Shown here piece after piece: positions 15,647-24,373 of a stretch of 43,479 nucleotides of DNA (its first letter is position 1; each line of letters begins with the position of its first letter). Location: positions 1 through 43,479 of the forward strand of contig NZ_BALE01000025.1 in the NCBI RefSeq assembly GCF_000963885.1, read 5' to 3'. Below the pieces are notes generated by a model, which was given only the letters and a program-made list of their open reading frames with translations, was not told the DNA's origin and ran no database searches. Source of the stretch: Tanticharoenia sakaeratensis NBRC 103193. Its GTDB lineage: Bacteria > Pseudomonadota > Alphaproteobacteria > Acetobacterales > Acetobacteraceae. The translations under genes were made by a program, and so were the position numbers.

Positions 15647-16639
15647 ATGACCCATCCCATCGCCGTCGTCACCGGAGCGGGAGCGGGCATCGGCCGGGCC
15701 GTAGTGCGCACGCTGGCCGAAGCCGGATGCGATATAGCGCTTCTCGGCCGCAATGCGGATCGCCTGTCCGATGCGGCGGCAGAACTGGACGGCCATCATG
15801 TCCGGGTTGCCACGTACGTGGCAGACGTCACGTCCGAGCAGGCGCTTGAGGATGCGGCCGACCGGATCGAAACGGAGCTTGGTCCGATCGCGATCTGGAT
15901 CAACGCGGCGGGTGCTTCGGCCATTGGCGCGGTTTCGGATCTGGCGGCCGACGACATTGTGCAGAGCATGCGCGTGACCTATCTGGGCACCGTGCTGGGA
16001 ACACGCGCGGCGCTTTCGCGCATGCGCAGGCGGGGCCGCGGGCGGATCATCAATCTCGGCCTCATGCCGCAGCTGCGCGGGCTGCCGCTCCATGCAGCGG
16101 GCAACGCGGCCCACGCCGCCATCGAGGCGTTTTCGGATTCACTGCGTCCCGAGCTGATCGCCCATGGCGATCGTATCGACGTCACCGTCGTGCATCTGCC
16201 CAGCATCAATACGCCGCGCCTTGGCTGGAGCCGGAACCGCACGGGCCACGCCCTGCGCCCCTACGGCACGCCCTATGAGCCCGAAGCTGCGGCGCTCGCC
16301 ATCGTGCGTGCGGCGTTCGGTGGCCAGCGCGACATCTGGCTCGGGCTGCGCGGAGCCCATCATGGCATCCTGACAGCGCTTCTGCCCGGCATGCGCGATC
16401 GCTGGCTGGCCCGTTCCGCCATCTCGGCACAGGTCGATCGGCATGAAGATCTGCAGGCCGACGCCCCGGATACGCTTCTCGAGAGTCCAGCCGGCGCGTT
16501 TGCGGCACATGGCGCATTCGAGACGGTAGGATTTCGTAGCGAGAGAGCACAGCCTGCCATCGTGACGCCAGGTCTGCGCCTCGGCCTTATCGCCGTCGCA
16601 GCTGCACTCTCGACCTGGCTCCTGCGCAGACGCCGCTAG
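15647..16639 (+). CDS. SDR-fold protein lacking the catalytic triad, with C-terminal membrane anchor
   Basis: A 330-residue protein with a clear short-chain dehydrogenase fold: GAGAGIGRAVV (cofactor motif, residues 10-20), NAAG (86-89) and the overall spacing of the YxxxK family. Aligned by eye with family members, the catalytic Ser, Tyr and Lys positions hold Leu139, Gly152 and His156 (LGLMPQ, HAAGNAAHAAIEAF). It therefore probably binds NAD(P) but cannot perform the usual hydride transfer. The last 25 residues form a hydrophobic helix followed by four Arg (about 309-330), suggesting a tail anchor in the membrane. GGAG is six bases before the ATG. It starts nine bases after the YqaA-like gene, so a joint membrane role is plausible. 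Confidence 0.85.
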   Translation: MTHPIAVVTGAGAGIGRAVVRTLAEAGCDIALLGRNADRLSDAAAELDGHHVRVATYVADVTSEQALEDAADRIETELGPIAIWINAAGASAIGAVSDLAADDIVQSMRVTYLGTVLGTRAALSRMRRRGRGRIINLGLMPQLRGLPLHAAGNAAHAAIEAFSDSLRPELIAHGDRIDVTVVHLPSINTPRLGWSRNRTGHALRPYGTPYEPEAAALAIVRAAFGGQRDIWLGLRGAHHGILTALLPGMRDRWLARSAISAQVDRHEDLQADAPDTLLESPAGAFAAHGAFETVGFRSERAQPAIVTPGLRLGLIAVAAALSTWLLRRRR

Positions 16640-16657
16640 ACCGGCGCAACACCGAGC

Positions 16658-17047
16658 TCAGCTTGGCTTGCGGGCAGCTCCGGGATCGGAATGGATCATG
16701 CCCCGGTGCCGTTGAAGGCCCTTGATGACCATTTCCGCATCCTGGGGTCCGAGTACGAGACCGATCGGACCATATGCGGGGTGCTGGAATGCCAGCAGCG
16801 ATCCTTCGGTCAGCGCATCGATCTGCAGCGCCCAGTTCGTCCGGTATACCGGCATGAAGCTGGCCCCGTCGATCGGCGGGATCTTCGTATTTTCGAGCAG
16901 CCCCGCGCGTGCAGCGCCCAGGCTCGCAATCAGCTGTGACAGCTGGTCGACATTCAGCTCGATCTTGCCTTCGATGCCGCTTTCCTGAAGGAATTCCAGC
17001 TCTGCGCCGGACCCGTCGTCCTTACGGCTCACCCGCATCCGCGCCAT
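16658..17047 (-). CDS. Conserved-looking hypothetical protein, 129 residues
   Basis: I recognise no family. The start is the ATG at 17047, because GGAGG lies eight bases upstream; the longer in-frame extension overlaps ispE and looks non-coding. The protein is soluble, without signal peptide or membrane segment. It has a charged N-terminus (MARMRVSRKDDGSG), a middle with ELNVDQLSQLIASLGAAR, and a C-terminal region (GLVLGPQDAEMVIKGLQRH). It converges with the SDR-like gene with only 18 bases between. Codon usage matches its neighbours, which supports a real gene. Confidence 0.7.
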   Translation of the reverse strand: MARMRVSRKDDGSGAELEFLQESGIEGKIELNVDQLSQLIASLGAARAGLLENTKIPPIDGASFMPVYRTNWALQIDALTEGSLLAFQHPAYGPIGLVLGPQDAEMVIKGLQRHRGMIHSDPGAARKPS

Positions 17048-17106
17048 GCCTGGCACCTCCTGATGTCTGGTAATCTGTTCTGTTGAAATCGCCGGAAGCC
17101 CGAGGA

Positions 17107-18015
17107 TCAGGCCGCACCATGACTGGCTGAAGAATGACCGATGGCACCTGCGGATGTCCACCATCCATGCGCGTCGTTCAGGCGTTGAGCCGCCTGCCCC
17201 GCTTGCGTTGCATCGGCAAACAGGCCGAAGCACGTCGCACCGGACCCGCTCATGCGCGCGAACGCACAGCCCGGCTCGGCAGCGATCGCTTCCAATACAT
17301 TGGCGATGGCCGGGCAGAGCGCAATGGCCGCCGGCTCAAGATCATTCATCGTTTGTTCGAGATCCGCCACCATCGATACGAGATCCGTCCATCCATCGGG
17401 CAGCGCCGCCTCGGCACGGAATGGCGCCCCCGATGCCGCGCGCGCCCGGAAGACCGCAGGCGTCGGCACGGCCGCTCCGCAGTTCACCAGCAACATTGCA
17501 CAGGGCGGCAGCACCGGCGCCGGGGTCAGGATCTCTCCGATCCCGCCCATCCGTGCGGGGGCCTGAGACAGGCAGACCGGAACGTCCGCGCCGAGAGATG
17601 CCGCGATCGGTGCGAGATCGACGTCGAGATCCCAGGCGCGCGCCAGCAGCCGCAGCGCACACGCGGCATCGGCTGACCCGCCACCGATGCCGGACGCGAC
17701 AGGCAGCATTTTCCGCAGGTCGATCGAGACGGGCGCGAAGCGCCGTCCGGGCGCCGCCGCCTGCAACGCACGCGCAGCGCGCACGACGAGATTGTCATCC
17801 GCATCCGCCACGAGGCCTGCGCCGAACTGGCCGCTGATGGAAAAACGCACCTGACCGTCCGCATCGCCGGGCGAGGGCGCAAGCATCAGGGTGTCGGCCG
17901 CGGCCGCGAACACGGCCAGGCTGTCGAGTGTATGATAGCCGTCGGCGCGGCGTCCGGTCACATGCAGATAGAGATTGATCTTGGCGCGGGCCAGATCCTG
18001 AAGGGCAGCAGTCAT
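17107..18015 (-). CDS. ispE: 4-diphosphocytidyl-2-C-methyl-D-erythritol kinase
   Basis: The GHMP kinase that phosphorylates CDP-methylerythritol in the non-mevalonate isoprenoid pathway. The 302 residues show AKINLYLHVTGRRADGYH at about residues 10-27 (substrate binding), the ATP-binding PVASGIGGGSADAA near residue 104, and the C-terminal GHMP motif MSGSGATCFGLF. Length is close to the family norm. Its ATG overlaps the stop of the upstream TPR gene by four bases (ATGA), so the two are co-translated, an arrangement I associate with Rhodospirillales. Confidence 0.95.
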   Translation of the reverse strand: MTAALQDLARAKINLYLHVTGRRADGYHTLDSLAVFAAAADTLMLAPSPGDADGQVRFSISGQFGAGLVADADDNLVVRAARALQAAAPGRRFAPVSIDLRKMLPVASGIGGGSADAACALRLLARAWDLDVDLAPIAASLGADVPVCLSQAPARMGGIGEILTPAPVLPPCAMLLVNCGAAVPTPAVFRARAASGAPFRAEAALPDGWTDLVSMVADLEQTMNDLEPAAIALCPAIANVLEAIAAEPGCAFARMSGSGATCFGLFADATQAGQAAQRLNDAHGWWTSAGAIGHSSASHGAA

Positions 18016-19829
18016 CGTTTGACGGTCGTCTTGTCCGGAAGGGGCATGGCCAGTGCGGCATCGATCTCGTGACGGTCGATGGCCGACGGCTTGTCGACCA
18101 GCGCCTCGTTCCACTGGTCGCGGGCTTCCACCACGCGCCCGAGCTGCCAGTAAGCCATGCCGAGATGGTAGTTCACCTCGGGATCGCGCGGGGTTCGCTC
18201 GGCTGCGGATTGCAGCAGGACGAGCGCCTGATCGAGGTGTCCCGTGCGCAGGAGCGCCCAGCCGAAGCTGTCCCGAATGGCCGGGTCATCGGGCGCCAGT
18301 TCGACGGCATGCTTGAGCAGGGCGGTAGCGCGCGGAAGATCGTGATTGTGCTCGACTTCGCCGTAGCCGAGATAATTCAGCAGGATCGGCTCGTCGGGCG
18401 CCAGCGCCACCGCCTGTTCCAGGTCTCCGCGCGCCACGTCCCAGTGACCGGCGGTGTCATGGCAGGCAGCGCGCGCCAGAAGCAGAGACCAGCGACGTTG
18501 CGCCATCAGCGGGATTTCCGACAGTGCACGATCATACTCGTCGACTGCCAGACGCAATTGTCCATCGCGCTGCGCGATGTCGCCGAGTGCGGCATGGAGA
18601 TCCGCGTTGTCCGGGTCGGTACGAAGCGCTTGCCGCAGGTCGGCGATGGCCGCCTTCAGGTGCCCGCTTCTGTCCTCGAAGCTGGCCATTTCCACGGCGA
18701 CGACCGGGCTGAGCGGATCGGTTGCGGGCACGGCTGCGAGCGTTTCGCGCGCGCCTTCCAGATCGTCCTCGCTGCCGAGGATTTCCGCAAACGGCATGCG
18801 CAGGAGCATCATGGAGGGTGCGAGCGCCAGCCCCTGGCGAACGAGCACGATCGCGACCTGCTGGCCGTTGGGCGTCAGATGCCCATGATCGCCGACACTG
18901 GACTGCAATCCGGTCGCGACCGCTAGATAGGCAAGTGCGATGCCTTCGCGCGGCGAGACACGCATTGCGTCCGGCGCGATGGTCAGGACCCAGTTTTTCG
19001 CAGGCGACAGGTTGGGGCGCGCGGCCATGAGTGTCGCCAGCGCCGCGTGGGCCTCATGCGCATGGCCCTGCGCCGCGAGCCATGCCGCCTGCGCGCGCGT
19101 CAGCACCAGATCCGTGTCATGGCTCTGGCTCTGCGCCAGTTCGAACAGCGCAGTCACGTGTGCTGCCGTGGGCGAAGCGCGATTGGCCGCATCGCGGGAC
19201 ATCGCGCCCTGATGTGCGGCCTTCGGCGCCGCTTGCGCTGCGATCAACGCCGCATGCAGCGCGTAGACCGCCGAGAACGGTTTTCCCTTCGACAGGGGCT
19301 CGAGCAGGCCCAGCGCGCCTGCCGTATCGCCCTTCTGCTGAAGACACCAGGCCTGCAGTATGGGCGAGATCAGCCGCATGATCGGGCCGGCCGTCATATG
19401 GGTCGCGTCGCCGCTTGCCGAAAACAGGCTCCGGGCCCGGTCGATATCGCCACGGATGAAGGCATCGTCGCCCAGCACGATGAGGGCGAGTTCGTCTCGT
19501 CCCTGCGATGGTGCCAGGGCCAGGGCGCGTCGAGCAGCATCCGCGCCCGAATCCATTGCCGCGAAGCGAAATGCGTCATGCAGCAGAAAGCGTGCGTCGG
19601 GCGTCTGGGCCAGCGTCCGGGCGAACGCACGATCGGCACCCGCGATATCGCCGTCATGGGCGGCGATCGTGGCGTTCAGAAAGTCGCCGGAGTCGAACGG
19701 GGCCGCGAGGGCAGAGCCCGAGATGCATCCGATAAAGGCGCCAAGGGCGACTCCTGCTGTTGCACCACCCAGGGCACGCGACACGCGGCGATGTATCAGC
19801 CTTGCGAAACGGGGCAAGGCGGCGGGCAT
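18012..19829 (-). CDS. Exported tetratricopeptide-repeat protein
   Basis: About 605 residues. An N-terminal hydrophobic stretch (about 19-43, ending SALAAP) looks like a signal peptide. The rest is helical with TPR-like repeats, clearest in the C-terminal third: ADLHAALGDIAQRDGQLRLA, GHWDVARGDLEQAVALAPDE, NYLGYGEVEHNHDLPRATAL, DSFGWALLRTGHLDQALVLL and NYHLGMAYWQLGRVVEARDQW. Such proteins are scaffolds for protein contacts; in the periplasm they often serve outer-membrane or envelope assembly. I chose the ATG at 19829 because GGAGGG lies just upstream. It is coupled to ispE. A specific partner cannot be named. Confidence 0.87.
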   Translation of the reverse strand: MPAALPRFARLIHRRVSRALGGATAGVALGAFIGCISGSALAAPFDSGDFLNATIAAHDGDIAGADRAFARTLAQTPDARFLLHDAFRFAAMDSGADAARRALALAPSQGRDELALIVLGDDAFIRGDIDRARSLFSASGDATHMTAGPIMRLISPILQAWCLQQKGDTAGALGLLEPLSKGKPFSAVYALHAALIAAQAAPKAAHQGAMSRDAANRASPTAAHVTALFELAQSQSHDTDLVLTRAQAAWLAAQGHAHEAHAALATLMAARPNLSPAKNWVLTIAPDAMRVSPREGIALAYLAVATGLQSSVGDHGHLTPNGQQVAIVLVRQGLALAPSMMLLRMPFAEILGSEDDLEGARETLAAVPATDPLSPVVAVEMASFEDRSGHLKAAIADLRQALRTDPDNADLHAALGDIAQRDGQLRLAVDEYDRALSEIPLMAQRRWSLLLARAACHDTAGHWDVARGDLEQAVALAPDEPILLNYLGYGEVEHNHDLPRATALLKHAVELAPDDPAIRDSFGWALLRTGHLDQALVLLQSAAERTPRDPEVNYHLGMAYWQLGRVVEARDQWNEALVDKPSAIDRHEIDAALAMPLPDKTTVKR

Positions 19830-19909
19830 GGACCCTCCGAACGAGATTGGGCGCGTGTGCATTGATGCGAACCTAGCCTGAGCCCCTCCCCTGCGGCAAA
19901 CTGGGCGCG

Positions 19910-20767
19910 ATGTTATCCGATCTCCCTCACTCTCCCGATCTGCACGATGCGCTGGGTGCGTTGCTGCGGCTCTATGCCGAGTGGGGCGTGGACTCCGCAC
20001 TCGACCCCGCGCCACTCGATCGTGCGACCGGCATTTCCGGCGCGGAACTTATGCCTGCGGCTCCTGCACGGCAGCGCGCGAGCAGCGCCGGACCGCGCAT
20101 GGAGCCCGAGGCCGCACGGGAGACGGGCCCAGGCTCTGCAGCCCGCCCGGCCCCGGTATCCCGTGTTCCGACAGGTGTCGCGGTCGAGCCCGCGGCCGAT
20201 CTGGAGACATTGATCTCCCGGCTCAAGACAGTGCCGGATATTGCGCTGCGCCGCACTGCGACCCACACGCTGGTTCCCGTCGCCGTGCCCGGCGCCGCCC
20301 TGATGATTCTGGGCGATATCCCGGATTCGGACGAGGATCGCACCGGCGTGCTGTTCGCGGGTGCTCCCGGCGCGCTGCTGACGCGCATGCTGGGGAGCAT
20401 CGGCCTGGCTCCGGACGCCCTGTCGCGAGCGGCCGCGATCCCCTGGCGACCGCCGGGCGAACGCGATGTGACGGATGCCGAGCGCGAGGCCTGCGTACCG
20501 CTGCTTCAGCAGGCCATTGCGCTGTGTGCTCCCAAGATCGTGGCAGGCTTCGGTCCAACTTCGGCGCGCATGCTGATGGGGGCGGATACCCAATTGAACC
20601 GCGTTCGGGGCCGCTGGGTGACCCTGAACCTGCCGCAGGCGCCGCATCCGATTCGCTTCCTGCCGATGCGTCATCCGGCTCAGGTCGCGGCCAGTCCGCA
20701 GGCCCGGAAAGACGCCTGGCGGGACCTTCTTGCACTGGCGGAGGCGCTCGAGGAGGCCGGGCCGTAG
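19910..20767 (+). CDS. Uracil-DNA glycosylase family protein, degenerate family-4 type
   Basis: A 285-residue protein whose second half has the uracil-DNA glycosylase fold. The region MILGDIPDSDEDRTGVLFAGAPGALLTRML aligns with the family-4 active-site segment (GExPGxxEDxxGxPFVGxAGxLL). KIVAGFGPTSARMLMG and FLPMRHPAQVAASPQARKDAW follow in the normal order. However, the N-terminal cysteine pair that helps bind the iron-sulfur cluster is missing, and the catalytic GEGPG is changed to GDIPD. About 100 residues of low-complexity Ala/Pro/Arg precede the domain. Base-excision repair activity is therefore doubtful. It is divergent from the TPR gene and ends in a terminator-like hairpin. Confidence 0.8.
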   Translation: MLSDLPHSPDLHDALGALLRLYAEWGVDSALDPAPLDRATGISGAELMPAAPARQRASSAGPRMEPEAARETGPGSAARPAPVSRVPTGVAVEPAADLETLISRLKTVPDIALRRTATHTLVPVAVPGAALMILGDIPDSDEDRTGVLFAGAPGALLTRMLGSIGLAPDALSRAAAIPWRPPGERDVTDAEREACVPLLQQAIALCAPKIVAGFGPTSARMLMGADTQLNRVRGRWVTLNLPQAPHPIRFLPMRHPAQVAASPQARKDAWRDLLALAEALEEAGP

Positions 20768-20770
20768 AGA

Positions 20771-20801
20771 CGGCAAAAAAGTTGCTGTTTTTGTCGTTTT
20801 T
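20771..20801 (+). terminator. Rho-independent terminator after the UDG-like gene
   Basis: CGGCAAAAA (20771-20779) pairs with TTTTTGTCG (20788-20796) through nine pairs including one G-T, with an eight-base loop, and TTTTT follows at 20797-20801. It lies four bases after the stop codon. Confidence 0.6.
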
Positions 20802-20896
20802 GGGGCGCGAGGCCCTAGTCAAGTTTTATCGAAAATCTTACGATGACGAGCCTATTCCCTGCACGCTTTTCGCGGCGCGGGTTGCCTTGCTGTCCA

Positions 20897-22894
20897 ATGA
20901 CGGCTAGACCCCTGCCGATCATGCGAGGGACCAGTCACACCTTCTCCCGCAGCACCGCACGCGCCTTGCTCGTGAGTGCTGCGATTCTGGCCGGGGCGGC
21001 ATTCCTGCCCGCCCGTGCACAGGCATCGTCCAGTTCCATGCGGAGCGACGGTGCGACGACGGAAGGTGCTACCACCCAATCAACCGGATCCCCGGTACCG
21101 GGATCGGAGGAAACAGCGTTCGCGCCCCAGCGTGGCAGCGGCCCGAACGGCTATGCCGTTCCGTTGCCGCGGCCGCTGAAGCCGAGCGTTGCCGCTCACC
21201 TGCGCGCGATCTTCGCAGCCCAGCGTGCCAGCGATTTCGCGACCGCGGAGCAGTTGTCCGACCATCTCGACGACGACACGCTGCTGGGTGACATTCTCGC
21301 CGATCGCTACCTGAACCCCGCCTATCATCCGACGGCGGCCCAGTTGCGGCAGTGGCTGCACAGCTTCCCGTCTCTGGCGGACGCACCCCAGATTCTGGCG
21401 CGCCTCAGTGCGGTGAGCCCGCGCGGAACGGTCCCGTCGCAGAGCTTTCCGCAACCCCTCTCGCCCAGCACGGTCGCCGATCAGACTGAAGCGGCACTCG
21501 ATCCGCTCTCCCACCTGGTTATCCGCAATCCGCTGCTCGATCACACCGTAGCCGAGCGGACGGGCTGGGGACCGAACGGCGCACGCAGCGCATTGAAGCT
21601 GATCGCCGCGACGCCCGGCATGACCCCGCTCTACGCGGCCCAGCTTCGGGCCGAGATCGCACTTGCGATGCTGAGCAGCGGCGAGGATGCCCTAGCCTAC
21701 GAGATCGCCAATACAGCCTTCGCACAGGACGGCCAGCTTGCCTTTGCGGGTTTTGTCGCGGGCCTTGCCGCGTGGCACCGCGACATGATCGACACGGCCG
21801 GCCATCTGTTCGAGACGGCATCGCGCGCGCCCATTGCCCAGAACGAGATACGTGCCGCAAGCCGGTTCTGGGCGGCACGGGCGCGGGCGCGCGTTCATGA
21901 TCATCGCGGCTACACGGCCTGGATGAGCCGGGCTGCCGCAGCGCCGGGCACGTTCTACGGGATCCTGGCCACACGGGCGCTGGAGGTGGCACACCACCCG
22001 CATGGGGATGCGCAGACCACACTCGCCGCCAGCGAGCCGGTTCCCGTGCTGAGCGAAATCGACGTCGACGCCGTCGCTGCGACGGCTCAGGGCGCACGCC
22101 TGTTCGCGCTGTTGCAGGTTGGCGAGACCGATCGGGCGGAAGCCCTGCTGCGGCGTCTCTGGCCCGACATCAAGGGGGACGCAGCCCTTTGCCGCTCGGT
22201 TCAGCTCGTGGCGCAGGAAGCTGGCTATCGCGACCTGTCCGAGCAGATCGCGACCATTCTTGCCGCGCGCGACGGCGATCTAGCACATGTGTCCGGATTT
22301 CCGATGCCGCAGCTGAAGCCCCGGCACGGGTTCCGCATGGACCCGGCGCTGGTCTATGCCATGACGCGCCTCGAATCGAATTTCGATGCCCGGGCCTCGT
22401 CCGGCGCGGGCGCCCACGGGCTGATGCAGATCATGCCGGTGACGGCCGCGTTCGTGACGGCGCCACATGGCGCGGGCGCGCGGGTGATCGCCAGCCCCGA
22501 CATCGTGGATCGGCTGCATGTGCCCGCGATCAATCTCGAGATCGGCCAGCTCTACATGCTCTATCTCGCCGATCTGTCGCGCAATGCACGCGGCACCGTG
22601 GAACCGCCGACCGGAGGCGACATGGTGCGGATGCTCGCCTCCTATAATGCGGGGCCCAGCGCCATCTCGCGCTGGGCTTCCATCCAGACCCATATCGCCG
22701 ACCCGCTGATGTTCATCGAGACGCTGCCCAATCCGGAGACGCGCAACTACGTCCATCGCGCCTTCACCTATCTCTGGATCTACGCCGACAAGCTGGACCT
22801 GCCGGCGCCCTCTCTTGCCTCCCTGGCCGACGCCCACTGGCCAGCGTTCAGTGAAGAAACCGCGCTGGCAGGGCGCACGGTAACGCTGCACTAG
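20897..22894 (+). CDS. Soluble lytic murein transglycosylase
   Basis: A periplasmic enzyme that cleaves peptidoglycan glycan strands to 1,6-anhydromuramyl ends. From the ATG at 20897 it has 665 residues: a signal peptide (through about residue 43, ending ARAQAS), a long alpha-helical superhelix, and the C-terminal SLT domain. The catalytic Glu is E493 in MTRLESNFDARASSGAGAHGLMQIMP, and MLASYNAGPSAISRW is the usual downstream motif. The start is uncertain: ATG at 20843, 20897 and 20921 are all possible, and none has a strong ribosome-binding site. It may work with MurA-dependent wall synthesis in growth, but nothing in the sequence shows a specific partner. Confidence 0.93.
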   Translation: MTARPLPIMRGTSHTFSRSTARALLVSAAILAGAAFLPARAQASSSSMRSDGATTEGATTQSTGSPVPGSEETAFAPQRGSGPNGYAVPLPRPLKPSVAAHLRAIFAAQRASDFATAEQLSDHLDDDTLLGDILADRYLNPAYHPTAAQLRQWLHSFPSLADAPQILARLSAVSPRGTVPSQSFPQPLSPSTVADQTEAALDPLSHLVIRNPLLDHTVAERTGWGPNGARSALKLIAATPGMTPLYAAQLRAEIALAMLSSGEDALAYEIANTAFAQDGQLAFAGFVAGLAAWHRDMIDTAGHLFETASRAPIAQNEIRAASRFWAARARARVHDHRGYTAWMSRAAAAPGTFYGILATRALEVAHHPHGDAQTTLAASEPVPVLSEIDVDAVAATAQGARLFALLQVGETDRAEALLRRLWPDIKGDAALCRSVQLVAQEAGYRDLSEQIATILAARDGDLAHVSGFPMPQLKPRHGFRMDPALVYAMTRLESNFDARASSGAGAHGLMQIMPVTAAFVTAPHGAGARVIASPDIVDRLHVPAINLEIGQLYMLYLADLSRNARGTVEPPTGGDMVRMLASYNAGPSAISRWASIQTHIADPLMFIETLPNPETRNYVHRAFTYLWIYADKLDLPAPSLASLADAHWPAFSEETALAGRTVTLH

Positions 22895-22935
22895 TCGCCT
22901 GCCACATCCACACAGGGTGTGTTACAGGGCATGAT

Positions 22936-24162
22936 ATGACTGCATGCCCGACAATCCTGCAGGTGCTGCCCGCGCTCGGCACGGGCGGGCTGGAACGCGG
23001 TGCCATCGAAATCGCCCGCGCGACTGTTCTGGGCGGCGGCCGTGCACTCGTCGCCTGTCACGAAGGCCCGCTCCTTCCGGCACTGCATGCCTGTGGCGCC
23101 GTGCACATCCCGCTCGACCTTCGGTCCAAATCTCCTATCGCCATTTCGCGCAACGCGCGACGGATTGCCGACATCATCCGGCGCGAGAAGGTCGATCTGG
23201 TGCATGCGCGGTCACGTGCACCGGCCTGGGCCGCGCTGCGCGCCGCGCGCCGGACGAACGTCCCTTTCGTCACCACCTGGCATGGCGTCCATGAGGCGCG
23301 ATGGTGGGGCAAGAAGCGCTACAACAGCGTGCTGGCCAAAGGTGATCGGGTCATCGCCATCAGCCAGTATATCGCGGACCGGCTTCGCGGCGACTATGCG
23401 GTCGGTCCCGACCAACTGCGCCTGATCCCGCGGGGCGCGGATCTGACCGTCTTCGATCCGGCCCGGGTGCCGGGTCCGCGCGTGCAGGCCCTGGCGCAGG
23501 CATGGGCCATCCCCGATGACGTGCGCGTCATCATGCTGCCCGGACGGCTGACACCCTGGAAGGGCCAGCTTCAACTCATCGAAGCACTGCCGCTGCTGGC
23601 CAGCCGCGCGCCGGGTATCGATTGGGTCTGTGTACTGGTGGGGCCCGGCGATGCGCAGGAGCGGTATACAAAGGAACTGACGACGCGGGCCCGGGCGCTC
23701 GGGATCGCCGAACGCCTGCGTTTCTCCGGCGCCTGCGCCGACATGGCCGCCGCGATGGCGCTGGCGGACGTCGTCGTCGTCCCGTCGCAGCGCCCCGAGC
23801 CGTTCGGGCGCGTCGTCGTGGAGGCTCAGGCCATGGGACGCCCGGTCGTCGTCGCCAATCACGGGGCCGCTGCCGAAATCGTGCGGGACGGGGAAACCGG
23901 GCTTCTGGTCACCCCCAATGACACGGCCGCACTCGCGCAAGGGATTGCGGACGTGCTGACGGCGTCCGTTGATGCGCTTGCGTGGCTTGCAGAACGCGCG
24001 CGCGCCCATATCGTGTCGACCTACGGGATTGCCGCCATGCAATCCGCGACATTGGGCGTCTATGACGAGTTGCTGAACACGGACCTGCAATCCCGTTTCG
24101 AGCTTGCCGTCAGCGCGCCCTCTTCGCCGTTGTTTCCCCACGCCCGCGCCGTATCGGCCTGA
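22936..24162 (+). CDS. Family-4 glycosyltransferase
   Basis: A GT-B fold glycosyltransferase of 408 residues. The N-terminal domain shows LPALGTGGLERGAIEIA (acceptor-side loop) and TWHGVHE; the C-terminal domain has LPGRLTPWKGQLQLIEAL and the nucleotide-sugar motif EPFGRVVVEAQAMGRPVV (the E-x7-E motif). It has no transmembrane segment and should act on the cytoplasmic face of the membrane, probably in lipopolysaccharide or exopolysaccharide synthesis. The last 35 residues are a variable tail. It starts 41 bases after the transglycosylase, in the same direction, and is followed 13 bases later by a small gene, so these may form an operon. Confidence 0.92.
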   Translation: MTACPTILQVLPALGTGGLERGAIEIARATVLGGGRALVACHEGPLLPALHACGAVHIPLDLRSKSPIAISRNARRIADIIRREKVDLVHARSRAPAWAALRAARRTNVPFVTTWHGVHEARWWGKKRYNSVLAKGDRVIAISQYIADRLRGDYAVGPDQLRLIPRGADLTVFDPARVPGPRVQALAQAWAIPDDVRVIMLPGRLTPWKGQLQLIEALPLLASRAPGIDWVCVLVGPGDAQERYTKELTTRARALGIAERLRFSGACADMAAAMALADVVVVPSQRPEPFGRVVVEAQAMGRPVVVANHGAAAEIVRDGETGLLVTPNDTAALAQGIADVLTASVDALAWLAERARAHIVSTYGIAAMQSATLGVYDELLNTDLQSRFELAVSAPSSPLFPHARAVSA

Positions 24163-24175
24163 CGCAGGACCATCG

Positions 24176-24373
24176 ATGGACGACACACCGCCCAAGCCCG
24201 TCAAACAGCAACCGCATCTCAAGGATCGCGCCCAGGCCGATCTGGAAGCGCGCCGCGCACGCGAAGCGGCGGCCCTGCGCGCAAACCTGCACCGGCGCAA
24301 GGCGCAGATCCGCAGCCGCGCCGATCAGGAGCCACCACCAAAGCCGGACCCCGACGCGGAGACATCCGCGTGA
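24176..24373 (+). CDS. Small charged protein, 65 residues
   Basis: A short, strongly charged protein with a central Arg/Ala/Glu helix (DLEARRAREAAALRANLHRRKAQIRSR) and Pro-rich ends. Similar small proteins are widespread in Rhodospirillales and have no known function. AGGA lies eight bases before the ATG. The stop overlaps the GTG start of the acetyltransferase (GTGA at 24370-24373), which argues that it is a real, co-translated gene. Confidence 0.75.
   Translation: MDDTPPKPVKQQPHLKDRAQADLEARRAREAAALRANLHRRKAQIRSRADQEPPPKPDPDAETSA

Noticed and set aside
22910-22922. ACACA-GGG-TGTGT inverted repeat before the glycosyltransferase
   Set aside because: The arms are only five bases and there is no promoter context, so chance is likely in this composition.
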